Below, piece by piece: positions 18,130 to 26,738 of a stretch of 64,000 bases of DNA. The notes under the pieces are model-generated. The model worked only from the letters and a program-made list of their open reading frames with translations, made no database searches and was not told the origin of the DNA. Source of the stretch: Streptosporangium sp. NBC_01495 (lineage in GTDB: Bacteria > Actinomycetota > Actinomycetes > Streptosporangiales > Streptosporangiaceae); NCBI RefSeq assembly GCF_036250735.1, contig NZ_CP109431.1, forward strand, positions 62,001-126,000. Direction: 5' to 3'. A program made the translations under genes and the position numbers. Each line of letters begins with the position of its first letter. Positions within the stretch are counted from its first letter, which is position 1.

Positions 18130-18247
18130 CACCCGCGTCAAGATCAATGCAGCACTTCCACGCTCTCATCTTCTCCTCGATCACGACAGAGCGCGGCTAT
18201 GACGATGTCCGCAACCGGCCACGCCGGGGCGGCGTACCCTCCCCAGG

Positions 18248-19303
18248 GTGACCGGTCAGACGGCAGATACTCAGGCCCTCGATGAAGGAGGGATCCCCCG
18301 TGGTGATCTCGCGCGCCTTGCGGAGGCGTTTGAGCTGGGAAAGATCGTTCGGGTGATGTTTCTGCCGGCCGGGATGATGAACCGAAACTGGCAGCTGGAG
18401 ACCTCGCGGGGCGTGTTCGCGCTCAAGCAGATCATCGATGTTCCGGTGAGTCAGGCCCGGCGGAGCCTGCGGGTTCAGGGGGCGTTGGCGGCCGGTGGCC
18501 TGCCGGTGTGTGCGCCCCGGTTCACCACCTGCGGGCAGGCGGTGGCGGAGATCGGCGGCCACGCCTACTGCCTGCTGCCCTGGGCGGGTGGCGAGCACCG
18601 TACCGGCCTTGACCTGGGTCCGGGCGAGGCCGGTGCTCTCGGAGTGCTCGTCGGGCGCATCCACCGCGCGCTGGCCTCTCCCGCCGCGGGCCTGGAACCC
18701 GTGACCGGAGCACTGAGGCCGAAGGTATGCACGCCTGCGGACGGCTTGGCCGAAGCGGATCGGTTCCTGGCGATCATCGCCGACCGCACCGAGCCGGATG
18801 CGTTCGACACGGTGGCGGCCGAGGCGTTGGAGCGGCGCAAGGCGCTGATCGCCGCCCACGGCGATCAGCGTCCCAGCGATGAGGGCGTGTGGGGGCCCGT
18901 GGGGTGGACGCACGGCGATGTTCAGCCGCTGAACCTGTTGTGGGAGAACGGGGTGGTCACCGCGGTGCTCGATTGGGACCGGCTTCGGATCCGCCCCTAC
19001 GGGGAGGAGGTCGTGCGGACGGCGCGGGTGCAGTTCGCCGCCGACGACGGGCGCTGGGACCTGAAGCGGGTGGAGGCGTTCACCGTCGGATACCGGTCCG
19101 TGATACCTATCTCCGACACGGATCTGGTGGACGCGGTTGAGCGCCAATGTTGGGATTGCATGACCGAGTTTTGGCAGCTCAAACGGCACTATGCCAAGCA
19201 TGATCACAGCTCCGATCACCTATGGTCATCAGGGGAACGGCTGCTGCACTGGTGGAATGCACGCCGAGACCAGGTCCGGGCCGCGTTCATGAAAAACCCG
19301 TAG
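18248..19303 (+). CDS. APH-fold phosphotransferase
   Basis: 351 aa from GTG 18248 just after CCCCAGG. Motifs: FLPAGMMNRNWQLET loop, VFALKQI with the ATP Lys, catalytic WTHGDVQPLNLLWENGVVTAVLDWDRLRIRPYGEEV with HGD, N and the metal Asp. C-terminal helices are rich in Trp/His. It is divergent from the BtpA-SIS pair (about 120 bases apart), so the three may form one divergently controlled module for uptake or salvage of a phosphorylated sugar or nucleoside. Confidence 0.85.
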   Translation: MTGQTADTQALDEGGIPRGDLARLAEAFELGKIVRVMFLPAGMMNRNWQLETSRGVFALKQIIDVPVSQARRSLRVQGALAAGGLPVCAPRFTTCGQAVAEIGGHAYCLLPWAGGEHRTGLDLGPGEAGALGVLVGRIHRALASPAAGLEPVTGALRPKVCTPADGLAEADRFLAIIADRTEPDAFDTVAAEALERRKALIAAHGDQRPSDEGVWGPVGWTHGDVQPLNLLWENGVVTAVLDWDRLRIRPYGEEVVRTARVQFAADDGRWDLKRVEAFTVGYRSVIPISDTDLVDAVERQCWDCMTEFWQLKRHYAKHDHSSDHLWSSGERLLHWWNARRDQVRAAFMKNP

Positions 19304-19387
19304 GTCCCGCGTGGTTGCGCTCCGCGCTCCACGTGCAGCACACATCCGGTTTGGTCGGCTGGCGCCGCAGGCGGATGAGTGTGCGGA

Positions 19388-20032
19388 TCAGCCTGGCCGT
19401 CCTGGCTGCCGGAGCCCACGATGAGATGCGCCCCTCATGGACGCCTCGGGGTCGAGGAGGATCGTGAGTTTGTCCAGGAAGCGCTCGAGGGCCGGGTCGA
19501 AGACACCCTCCGGCCAGGATGCTCGGTCATCGAGCGGCACCCACCGTACCTCACGGAACTCGCCCAGGTCAGGGACGACCGCTTCGTCTCGGTCGGCCAG
19601 GAACAAAAACCACATGGTGACGTCGGTGTGGGTGCCGGGGCCTCGTGTTTGGGTGACAGTCAGGAAGATCGGGTCATCACCGCGCACCGGATGGAAGGGG
19701 GGTTGGATCTGCAGTTCCTCCGCCAGCTCACGCCAAGCTGTGGATCTTGGGTTTTCAAGATCGTCCGAGTGGCCGCCCGGGAAGAGCCATGCTTGGGCGA
19801 GCAGGTGGTAGACGATCATGATTGAGCGGGTCGGCTCATCGAACAAGATGGTGTAGACGACCAGGTGGTGGGGTGGCGTTGCCGGTTTTTCCACGCGCCA
19901 CAACTGTGCCCCCGAGTCGATCCAAGCAAGTATCCATGCCTGGTCGGCGGCTTCTTGAGGGTCGTGTGGTTGCACTGAGACCACCAGCTCACGTACGGCT
20001 GAGCGGGTCTGATCATCTGCCAACAAGCTCAT
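19388..20032 (-). CDS. Nudix hydrolase
   Basis: 214 aa; AAGGAAGAGG directly precedes the ATG at 20032. The Nudix box is GGHSDDLENPRSTAWREL followed by AEEL, conforming to Gx5Ex7REUxEE except that the last Gly is Leu. Surrounding strands (HLVVYTILFDE, MWFLFLAD, FREVRWVPLDD) fit the fold. Likely hydrolyses a nucleoside diphosphate derivative. The last ~20 residues are Arg/Gly-rich and probably disordered. Confidence 0.85.
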   Translation of the reverse strand: MSLLADDQTRSAVRELVVSVQPHDPQEAADQAWILAWIDSGAQLWRVEKPATPPHHLVVYTILFDEPTRSIMIVYHLLAQAWLFPGGHSDDLENPRSTAWRELAEELQIQPPFHPVRGDDPIFLTVTQTRGPGTHTDVTMWFLFLADRDEAVVPDLGEFREVRWVPLDDRASWPEGVFDPALERFLDKLTILLDPEASMRGASHRGLRQPGRPG

Positions 20033-20038
20033 CCTCTT

Positions 20039-20335
20039 CCTTTTCGATCATCGAAGCGGCGTGTCACCCTTGGCCGGTGGGCCAGCAGGCGGGTGAGGTG
20101 TTCGCACGGTGGTGAACTCCTGTGTCCGCGTGGCCCGCGGACGCCGACAAGGGCGCCAGCCACCGCAGTGGCGCAGGTGCGCTGTGCTGCGCGAAAGCGC
20201 AGCATCGCCCGGTGGAAGGCCACGATCGGGTCATGGATTCTCCTGGGTCTCATCAGTGATGTCGCGGGCGCTGATGTGCTCGATGAGGTCAGTGGCGTCG
20301 AACGCGGTCGGTCCCGGCTTGATGTGTCATTGACC
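20039..20335 (-). pseudogene. Decayed C-terminal remnant of an APH-like gene
   Basis: In three minus-strand frames this stretch encodes pieces matching the end of the APH protein at 8452-9393: TAFDATDLIEHISARDITDE (there TAFDAADLCEHISARDIDDE), then FRAAQRTCA (identical there), then CEHLTRLLAHRP (there KERAHRLLRTIG). The frame changes between the pieces and a stop after RDITDETQENP show it is non-functional. A G7 run marks its upstream break. It lies between the Nudix gene and an XRE regulator. Confidence 0.7.
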
Positions 20336-20396
20336 CCCCCCAGAGTGCTGCCTTCGCGGCAGGGGGCACCGTGAGCTGCGCTTGCCTTCCCGCGCA

Positions 20397-21779
20397 TTAC
20401 GCGGCAGTTATACGCTCGCGTAGTTCCGCGATGACGGGTTCGACCGCATATGGTGCGGTCTCGGCGTATAGCTCGCCCAGCCGGTCACGGACCCGGGTGG
20501 AGGCGACCTCACATAGTAAGCCCAGCGCGGTCTCGGTGGCGGCGGCAGCCTCGTCAAGGTGACCCGCACCCAGGTAAGCGCGGCCCAGGGCGATGTGGTC
20601 GAAAGCTCGGCTGCGGGCGCGTTCCGGCGGGCGCCGGGCGGCCGCGTCAGCGATCATGGTGATGGCGGTGTCGGCATGGTGGGGCTGGTGGCACGCGGCG
20701 ATGGCGTGACATACCCCGAGGGTGGCGTCACACTCGGGCGCGTCGAAGAACGCGACCCAGGGCGGGTCGGTCTCCGGGCTGCTGTGGGCGAAGTCGTCAG
20801 CCGCTAGTCCGGCGGCTCGGTCGAATTCCCGCAGCCGCCCCATCTGGGCATAGCTGCGCGCTTCCAGGGCGTGCAGCATCGCGGTCATGGTGGGAGTGGC
20901 TGCCTGGCCGACCCCGTACAGGGCCAGCTGGACCAGGTTCAGAGCGTCGGCGGGCCGTTTGAGGTGGTTGGCCTGACGGGCCAGGCAGTTGAGGGCGTGG
21001 GCGCCGAGCGCGCGGTCGCCGGCTTCTTTCGCGGCGCGTAGGGCGAGCATCAGGTAGTGCTGGGCGTGGGTGTGCAGGCCGACGTCGTGGCTGGTCCATC
21101 CGGCCACGGTGGCCAGGTCGCCGGCGGCGGCGAACAAGGCCCGGCCGACGCTTTCGGTGTAGGAGGCCTCATTGAGCAGTCGGGTGACCGCACCCAGTTG
21201 TCCGATGATCGCTTCTCGGGCCAGCGCGCCGCCGGTGCGGTTGTCCAGCAGGCGGAAGTGTTCGGTGACCTCGCGTAGCTGTTCCACATCACGCATGCCG
21301 ACGGTGCGCGGGATGCGGCCCGGTCCGCTGATGGTGGCGGGGCCGCCGATGAGCCAGGGCTGCAGGGCTTGCAGCAGCTGAGTTCCGGTGAGGATGGCGT
21401 CGCTGCCCTCGGGGGTTGCGGGCGGGCTGGTTGACGGGCCGAGCATGAGGTCGCTCCTGGACAGATGGATAAGTTCTTCGATGGTAGATGCGGATGCCCA
21501 GGGCGAGCCGGGTGGCGCGGCGACGTCTGCTGCAGCCAGACCGAGGTCGGCCGCCGTCACCGGGCGGCCGGCGTGCTGGGTGAAGATCTCACACAACAGG
21601 TCGGGGACGGGCGGGCGGGGGTGTGCGCCGTTGCGCCAGTCGTGCACCCGCCGGGCATCGGGGGCAACCTGGTGATGTCCGCGGACTGGCGCGATAGCGC
21701 GCACAGTGCGGGCCAAGCTGGTGTTGGTGTAGCCGTAGCAGGTCATCCAGGCAGAAAGCCTGACGTTCGGGGTGCCCAA
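20397..21779 (-). CDS. XRE-like regulator with TPR-like region
   Basis: 460 aa from TTG 21779 (weakly supported start). The N terminus contains NVRLSAWMTCYGYTNTSLARTV and VHDWRNGAHPRPPVPDLLCEIF, matching the helix-turn-helix of actinobacterial regulators that have a long helical C terminus. The rest is TPR-like: ALGAHALNCLARQANHLKR, LHALEARSYAQMGRL, AFDHIALGRAYLGAGHLDEA. It is the last gene before the deazaguanine operon and is transcribed away from it, so it may regulate divergent transcription across the 21780-22629 interval. Confidence 0.8.
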   Translation of the reverse strand: MGTPNVRLSAWMTCYGYTNTSLARTVRAIAPVRGHHQVAPDARRVHDWRNGAHPRPPVPDLLCEIFTQHAGRPVTAADLGLAAADVAAPPGSPWASASTIEELIHLSRSDLMLGPSTSPPATPEGSDAILTGTQLLQALQPWLIGGPATISGPGRIPRTVGMRDVEQLREVTEHFRLLDNRTGGALAREAIIGQLGAVTRLLNEASYTESVGRALFAAAGDLATVAGWTSHDVGLHTHAQHYLMLALRAAKEAGDRALGAHALNCLARQANHLKRPADALNLVQLALYGVGQAATPTMTAMLHALEARSYAQMGRLREFDRAAGLAADDFAHSSPETDPPWVAFFDAPECDATLGVCHAIAACHQPHHADTAITMIADAAARRPPERARSRAFDHIALGRAYLGAGHLDEAAAATETALGLLCEVASTRVRDRLGELYAETAPYAVEPVIAELRERITAA

Positions 21780-22629
21780 TCGTCCACCTCCGCTACCGGC
21801 TGCGCGGTCGCCTTGAGTGTAGATCCGTGGTCGGCTGCTGTCGTTGCGTGATGGTATTTCGCTCGTTTTTCGCTCGGGGGCGTGCCCGGGGTGTGGTGTT
21901 CACCGCGCCGGGGTTGAGACCGGGAATGCGCTCTGGTGGCGGAGGTTGTGGCGCCTGGCATCCGCATACTGCCGCCGGGCGCGTGGGCGGGGTTTGCTGA
22001 ACGCGGTGAGTACGTCGGTTCCCCGGCGCGCCAATGAAGAAGGGAGCGCGATGTCCGTCTTCGAGCTTGATCTGGCCGGCGTCTCGGTGACCACCGCCAG
22101 TGTGCGGGTGCGCAGTGCGAGCAGGGGTGAGGTACTGCTGGGCTTGCTGCCCACCTGACAAGAAGCATCCAAAGGGCCGGTCACCGCGTTGGCCGCGCTG
22201 TAGACGCTGAGGCCTCTGCATAGGGCGCGGTCTGGGCCGTGCCAAGCCCGCAGGTCCAGCACATGCTCTGCGGCGGGCTGAGATTGGCGAATCTTCCGCA
22301 GCCTGTGACTACCGGAGATAACCCCTTGAGCGCGCAATCAGTTCTTCTCCAACGTCTGGTTTCAAGGGCGGCCAGCCGGGCCCGTCTGCCCCCTGCGGGC
22401 TCCGGCCGTTCAGCTCTGACGAATCCTTTTGCACGCTGACCGGACACTACGCCGACGTGCGATCGGGTGATGTCTGATCACCACATGCTGCGCTTCAGCA
22501 TGGCCATCGCCCCTTAGCCAACATCCTCAACCAGAATCCCGGCACATCCGCGTATCGGCCGTTGGTCTGTCCGCTCACCTGTTGTGCGGCCGCCGGCCGC
22601 CCACACCCCGACCCTCGAGGGGAAGATCC
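21780..22629. other. Intergenic region upstream of the deazaguanine operon
   Basis: This 850-base interval separates the XRE regulator (minus) from queD (plus). Apart from the short frame at 22051-22158 no gene is supported. Composition drops in GC around 22280-22360 and 22490-22540, which is where a promoter for the operon would be expected. I see no recognisable preQ1 riboswitch fold. Confidence 0.5.
22051..22158 (+). CDS. Possible 35-residue peptide
   Basis: An ATG at 22051 is preceded by GAAGGGAGCGCG, a good ribosome site, and the frame stops at 22156-22158. The product starts MSVFELDLAGVSV and ends LLGLLPT; it has six Ser/Thr but no Cys. The FELDL segment recalls the FNLD box of class I lanthipeptide leaders and similar leader peptides, but no modifying enzyme is nearby and the core would be very short. 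It may be a truncated precursor, a regulatory leader or chance. Confidence 0.3.
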   Translation: MSVFELDLAGVSVTTASVRVRSASRGEVLLGLLPT

Positions 22630-23040
22630 ATGGATTTCCGTTCGGTGTCGCTCCCGTCCGGCACCTTCATCATCGGCAAGGCCTTCGATTTCGAGGCCGG
22701 GCACCGGCTGCCCGGCCTCCCGCCTGGGCACAAGTGCTCGCGGCAGCACGGACACAGCTATCAGGTCGAGGTCATCCTCACCGCCCCCGCCCTGCAGGCC
22801 CCGGGCTTCGTCACCGACTTCGGGGATCTCGCGCCGTTCAAGAAGTTCCTGGACGCCGAGCTCGACCACCACAACCTCCACGAGATCTTGCCCTTCGAGC
22901 CGACCTCGGAGCGCCTGGCCCAGTTCCTGGCCGGATGGTTCATCCAGAACGTCGAGCCGGAGATCCCCGGTCGGCTGGTCGCGGTCCGGGTCTGTGAGAC
23001 GCCGCGCAGCTGGGCTCGCTTCGAGGTGGAGCGGCGATGA
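22630..23040 (+). CDS. queD: 6-carboxy-5,6,7,8-tetrahydropterin synthase
   Basis: 136 aa from ATG 22630, with GAGGGGAAG upstream (a longer frame from 22582 adds an Arg/Pro-rich leader). Zinc ligands and catalytic residues are in place: FEAGH with H25, C36 in GHKCSRQHGHSY with H40 and H42, TDFGDL, LDHHNLHE with H80/H81 and PTSERLAQFL with E94. It converts dihydroneopterin triphosphate to CPH4, the second step of 7-deazaguanine synthesis. The stop overlaps the queE start (ATGA). Confidence 0.93.
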   Translation: MDFRSVSLPSGTFIIGKAFDFEAGHRLPGLPPGHKCSRQHGHSYQVEVILTAPALQAPGFVTDFGDLAPFKKFLDAELDHHNLHEILPFEPTSERLAQFLAGWFIQNVEPEIPGRLVAVRVCETPRSWARFEVERR

Positions 23041-23783
23041 GGTCCGCAGGCACCGGCGCGGGGACGCTCATCGGCGGCGATGAGGAGTTCCAGCTGATCG
23101 TCGCCGAACGCTTCGGTGTCGAGAAGCCGACCTTTCAAGGGGAGGGCCCCAGCTGCGGTGTCCCGGCCCTGTTCATCCGCTTGTCAAGGTGTAATTTAAC
23201 GTGTAGCTGGTGCGACACCACGTACACATGGGACTGGTCTCGCTTCGACCCGCGCACGGAGTCGACGCGACAGACGGTGGCCAACCTTCTGGCGTGGGCG
23301 CTCGGGTCGGCCGTGGAGTTGGTCGTCATCACCGGCGGCGAGCCGCTGATCCAGCAGCCGTCCCTGATCCCGCTGGTGCGAGGACTGCTGGCCGCAGGCA
23401 AGCGGGTGGAGGTCGAGACGAACGGCACCATCGCCCCCGATCCGGCGCTGCTGGTCGACGGAGTCTGCTTCAACGTCTCCCCCAAGCTCGCCAACTCCGA
23501 TGTCGAGCAGGACAGGCGGATCAAACCGGCCGCGCTGGAGGCGTTCGCCTCCAGCGGCCGGGCCGTGTTCAAGTTCGTCACCCGCACCGTGGCGGAGCTG
23601 GATGAGATCGGCGCCCTGGTGGAGCGGTACGGCCTGGATCCGGTGTACGTGATGCCCGAGGGCACCACACCGGAGGGCCTGATCGCGATCACCCGGGTGC
23701 TCGCGGACGCTGTCGCGGCCCGCCGCTGGCACCTCACCCAGCGCCTGCACGTCCTTGCGTTCACCGACAAGCGCGGACGCTGA
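23037..23783 (+). CDS. queE: 7-carboxy-7-deazaguanine synthase (radical SAM)
   Basis: 248 aa. QueE landmarks: TFQGEGPSCGVPALFIRL (32-49), the cluster motif C52-NLT-C56-SW-C59-D, VVITGGEPL near 95-103, VEVETNGT and FNVSPKLANSD. It ring-contracts CPH4 to 7-carboxy-7-deazaguanine (CDG) using SAM and Mg2+. It is ATGA-coupled to queD and followed after 58 bases by folE. QueC, which would turn CDG into preQ0, is not found anywhere in the window. Confidence 0.93.
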   Translation: MRSAGTGAGTLIGGDEEFQLIVAERFGVEKPTFQGEGPSCGVPALFIRLSRCNLTCSWCDTTYTWDWSRFDPRTESTRQTVANLLAWALGSAVELVVITGGEPLIQQPSLIPLVRGLLAAGKRVEVETNGTIAPDPALLVDGVCFNVSPKLANSDVEQDRRIKPAALEAFASSGRAVFKFVTRTVAELDEIGALVERYGLDPVYVMPEGTTPEGLIAITRVLADAVAARRWHLTQRLHVLAFTDKRGR

Positions 23784-23841
23784 CCCGCCCCGTCCTTGCT
23801 CACCCCCTGTTTCCCCAGTTCCTGGATGCGAGGCGCAGTTC

Positions 23842-24489
23842 ATGACCCACACCCTCTACAACCCGGCGCCTGGTGAGAGCACGGCCCTGCCGCCGCAGGC
23901 CGGCCCTGCCGCGCCGAGACCGGTCGATGCCGAGCGCGTCGCTGATCTGATCGGCCAACTCCTAACCGCGCTCGGCGAGGACCCCGCCCGGAAAGGATTG
24001 GCGGGCACACCGGCTCGCGTCGCGGCCTGGTGGCGCGACTTCCTGACGCCGGACCCCTCGGCGATGGCGACGTGCTTCACCGAGACCCACGCCAGTGACC
24101 AGCTGGTCGTGGTCGGAGGACTGAACGTGTGGTCGCTGTGTGAGCACCACATGCTGCCCATGAAGCTGGACGCGCACGTCGGCTACCTCGCTGACGGCAC
24201 TGTCTTGGGGCTGTCGAAGTTCGGTCGGATCGCGCAGCGCTACGCCGGGCGCCTCCAGGTGCAGGAGCGCTTCACCCGCCAGCTCGCCGACGAGGTAGCC
24301 GCAGCCATCGGCCACCAGGACGTGGCCGTCACGGTGCACGGCGAGCACCTGTGCATGAGCATGCGCGGCGTCCGGATGGAGAGGGCCCGCACATCCACCG
24401 TGCAGGCCGGCGGACGGCTCAAGACTGATCCGCTGCTCTCCCAGCAGTTCCTCACCCTCACCACCGCCGACCAGCGGGGGACAGCGTGA
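23842..24489 (+). CDS. folE: GTP cyclohydrolase I
   Basis: 215 aa from ATG 23842. Zinc ligands C100, H103 and C171 lie in SLCEHHMLPM and HGEHLCMSMRGV; other family blocks are LGLSKFGRIAQRYAGRLQVQE and MERARTSTVQAGG. It supplies dihydroneopterin triphosphate from GTP, the first step of both folate and 7-deazaguanine synthesis. Its position directly after queD and queE indicates a dedicated copy for the deazaguanine pathway, as in toyocamycin and related clusters. Confidence 0.93.
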   Translation: MTHTLYNPAPGESTALPPQAGPAAPRPVDAERVADLIGQLLTALGEDPARKGLAGTPARVAAWWRDFLTPDPSAMATCFTETHASDQLVVVGGLNVWSLCEHHMLPMKLDAHVGYLADGTVLGLSKFGRIAQRYAGRLQVQERFTRQLADEVAAAIGHQDVAVTVHGEHLCMSMRGVRMERARTSTVQAGGRLKTDPLLSQQFLTLTTADQRGTA

Positions 24490-24623
24490 TGACGCCCAGC
24501 CCCTCAGCGGTGGCGGCTTCCACCGTCCCCAGCGCCTGCACGTACCGGCGTTCGCCGACGCCCGCGGACGAGGACCACCGCTGGTCAATACCCCGAGGGT
24601 CACCAGGAAGCGAGGCACTTTTC

Positions 24624-25211
24624 ATGGCCGACGCATCACCCCCGCACAGCGCCGTTTCCGAACTGCATGCCGCCGCAGTCCTGCCGGCGACGGCGACTGG
24701 GAGCGGCAATCGAGAGGTCACGGTCACGCACCTGGCGTGGCCTCGATTGGAAGAGCTGGTCAGCCAGATCGCCGAGGCGATAAGAGATGACGGTGCTCCC
24801 CAGACCCTGGTAGCAGTCCTGCGCGGTGGTGGCATACCGGCCGTCTGGCTCTCCCACAAACTCCGGCTGCGAGATGTCCGGGGGGTCGAGGTAACCCACA
24901 CCGCCGACGACAGCACCAACGCCGCGAAGACCCCGCAGCCAGTGGCCATCAACCCGGCCTCGCTGGGCGACCTCACCGGCCGAGACGTCCTGATCGTCGA
25001 CGACGTCGCCGGCACCGGACACACCCTCGCCGCCGCGGCGCGACTGGCCGCCGACGCAGGAGCCAGCCGGGTTCGGACCGCGGTGTGCGTGGTGAACGAG
25101 GACAACTGGACCGGCCGCCCCCCAGCTGAGGCTGCCGTCACCTATATCGGCACGATCACCCACGGGTGGGTGGTCTTCCCCTGGGAGGGCAACGATGAGC
25201 ACGAGCACTGA
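24624..25211 (+). CDS. Purine-type phosphoribosyltransferase
   Basis: 195 aa from ATG 24624 (AGGAAGCGAGG upstream); a GTG at 24486 overlapping the folE stop would add 46 unstructured residues. PRTase hallmarks: VLRGGG (66-71, PPi loop) and LIVDDVAGTGHTL (123-135, PRPP-binding acidic pair). Downstream VVFPWE resembles gpt/ToyH-type enzymes. In toyocamycin biosynthesis a PRTase adds ribose-5-phosphate to preQ0; with QueC missing here, CDG is the likely acceptor. It overlaps the methyltransferase by 17 bases. Confidence 0.85.
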   Translation: MADASPPHSAVSELHAAAVLPATATGSGNREVTVTHLAWPRLEELVSQIAEAIRDDGAPQTLVAVLRGGGIPAVWLSHKLRLRDVRGVEVTHTADDSTNAAKTPQPVAINPASLGDLTGRDVLIVDDVAGTGHTLAAAARLAADAGASRVRTAVCVVNEDNWTGRPPAEAAVTYIGTITHGWVVFPWEGNDEHEH

Positions 25212-26025
25212 TCAGCTTCCCGAGCAGTTTCGCACCCGGCCCGAGACTCCGATGATCGGCCCGTACAGCACCAACCAGATGGATGACTTCTACGCGGCGC
25301 TGCACCGCGGGGAGGTTAAGGCATCGGGGCTGATGAACCTGATGCAGCACCTCATCGTCGCCGAGCGGTGCGCGCCGGGCGCGAAGGTGCTGGACGTGTG
25401 CTGCGGCCGCGGGCTGGCGCTGCCGCTGCTGCGCCGGTACATGCCGGAGATCGAACGCTACGTTGGGCTGGACATCAGCTCCGACAACTTGAACGAGGCC
25501 CGAGAGCGGATCGCGTTCTTGCGCGAGACCTACGAAGGAGGGCTCTTCCCGGTCGAGCTCGTCGAGTGCGATGTGGCCAAGCCCTGGCCGCCGCTACCTG
25601 CTTTCGACGTGGCGCTGTACACCTCGGCGCTGGAGCACCTGCCCTTCGAACTCGGTGTGCGCAGCCTGCGCAGCACGGCTCAAGCACTCGCGCCCGGCGG
25701 GGTGCTGTTGCTGTCCACACCGCAGGGGTTCGGGCCACCGCCGCGGCCTCTGCAGTACCGCGTCCACGTCTATGAGTGGTCGCGGCAGGAGGTGGAGCAC
25801 GTCGTCGGCGAGGCGGGCCTAGTCGTCGAGGACGTGATGGGCTTATTGTCGCCTGAGCCGGACGTGGTGGCCGATGAGCTCACCGAACGGTACGGGCGGG
25901 GCGCGGCCGACTGGTACCGTGACCTGACCGCGCGCGTCCCGGGGGCGCTGCTGAACACGGTCTCGGCGGTGTCGGTACCGATGAGGGCGACCGAGCTGCT
26001 GTATGTGTGCCGGAGGCCTGCGTGA
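25195..26025 (+). CDS. Class I SAM-dependent methyltransferase
   Basis: 276 aa. Motif I KVLDVCCGRGLALPLLRR near 63-80, acidic end of beta2 in YVGLDISSDN, VECDVAKPW and FDVALYTSALEHLPF, then the beta5 region ALAPGGVLLLSTPQGFG. The C-terminal 80 residues are less typical. It is embedded in the deazaguanine operon, so O- or N-methylation of the nucleoside or of an attached group is inferred. Confidence 0.85.
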   Translation: MSTSTDQLPEQFRTRPETPMIGPYSTNQMDDFYAALHRGEVKASGLMNLMQHLIVAERCAPGAKVLDVCCGRGLALPLLRRYMPEIERYVGLDISSDNLNEARERIAFLRETYEGGLFPVELVECDVAKPWPPLPAFDVALYTSALEHLPFELGVRSLRSTAQALAPGGVLLLSTPQGFGPPPRPLQYRVHVYEWSRQEVEHVVGEAGLVVEDVMGLLSPEPDVVADELTERYGRGAADWYRDLTARVPGALLNTVSAVSVPMRATELLYVCRRPA

Positions 26026-26738
26026 GTGCCGCCGCCCTCCCCGCCCCGAGCCGCGGGCCCGTCCCTGCCCGGCCGCTGTGGGTGAGCGTCGAGGGCATCA
26101 ACGGCGTCGGAAAAACCACCGTGGCCCGAGCGCTCGCCGCCTGGCTTGGCGAGCGGTGCCTGCTGCTGGCCGAACTCACCGACCAGCCCGGCGACACCCT
26201 GCCCGGACGTGTGATCTCCGCCTTGGCCGCGAACGACGACGTGTGTCTGCGCACCGGGCACCCGGTCGTCGAGACGTTGGCCCTGCTCGCGCTGAAGGTC
26301 CGCGAAGTCGAACGCCTCGCAGCCTACCCGGCTACGTGCCAGGTGGTCATCGAGGACCGCGGCATCGACACCGTCGCCGTCTGCCAGGCCGCGATCTTGT
26401 GCGCGCAGGTGCCGGACGCCGATCCTGCGCACGTCGCGCGGCACGTGCTCTCCTCGGTGTCGCGGTGGCTGCCCCTGCCCGACGCCACCGTCTTGCTGAC
26501 CGGCGACCGGGAGGTGTGCATGCGGCGCTTCGCCGAACGGATCGGGCGGACGCTGGCGCCACAAGACCTGCGGGTGATCGAGCAGGCCGCCGCGCTCTAC
26601 ACCGGGCTGGCCGCCGCTGAGCCCCACCGCTACACCGTGATCGACACCGCCGGGCGATCTGCTGAGGCTGTCGCCGACGCGGTGGGCGCGCTCGTGCAAG
26701 ACCTCGTGAAGCAACGGGAGGCTGATTATGGCGCGTGA
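26022..26738 (+). CDS. Thymidylate-kinase-like protein 1 of the deazaguanine operon
   Basis: 238 aa from GTG 26022 (GTGA overlap). Walker A EGINGVGKTT at 24-33, VVIEDRGIDTVAVCQAAIL near 108-127, and a lid-like stretch FAERIGRTLAPQDLR. It is clearly related to the protein at 28859 (shared VEGI-GVGKT, VIE-R--DT-AVCQA, PLPD-T-L-T-D, ALY--LAA--P-RY--ID). Canonical dTMP kinase residues around DRY are replaced, so a specialised nucleoside or nucleotide substrate is likely. Confidence 0.8.
   Translation: MSAAALPAPSRGPVPARPLWVSVEGINGVGKTTVARALAAWLGERCLLLAELTDQPGDTLPGRVISALAANDDVCLRTGHPVVETLALLALKVREVERLAAYPATCQVVIEDRGIDTVAVCQAAILCAQVPDADPAHVARHVLSSVSRWLPLPDATVLLTGDREVCMRRFAERIGRTLAPQDLRVIEQAAALYTGLAAAEPHRYTVIDTAGRSAEAVADAVGALVQDLVKQREADYGA

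Noticed and set aside
22180-22629. Possible preQ1 riboswitch ahead of queD
   Set aside because: No compact pseudoknot with the expected stem and A-rich tail could be found by eye, and the product of this operon is probably not preQ1.
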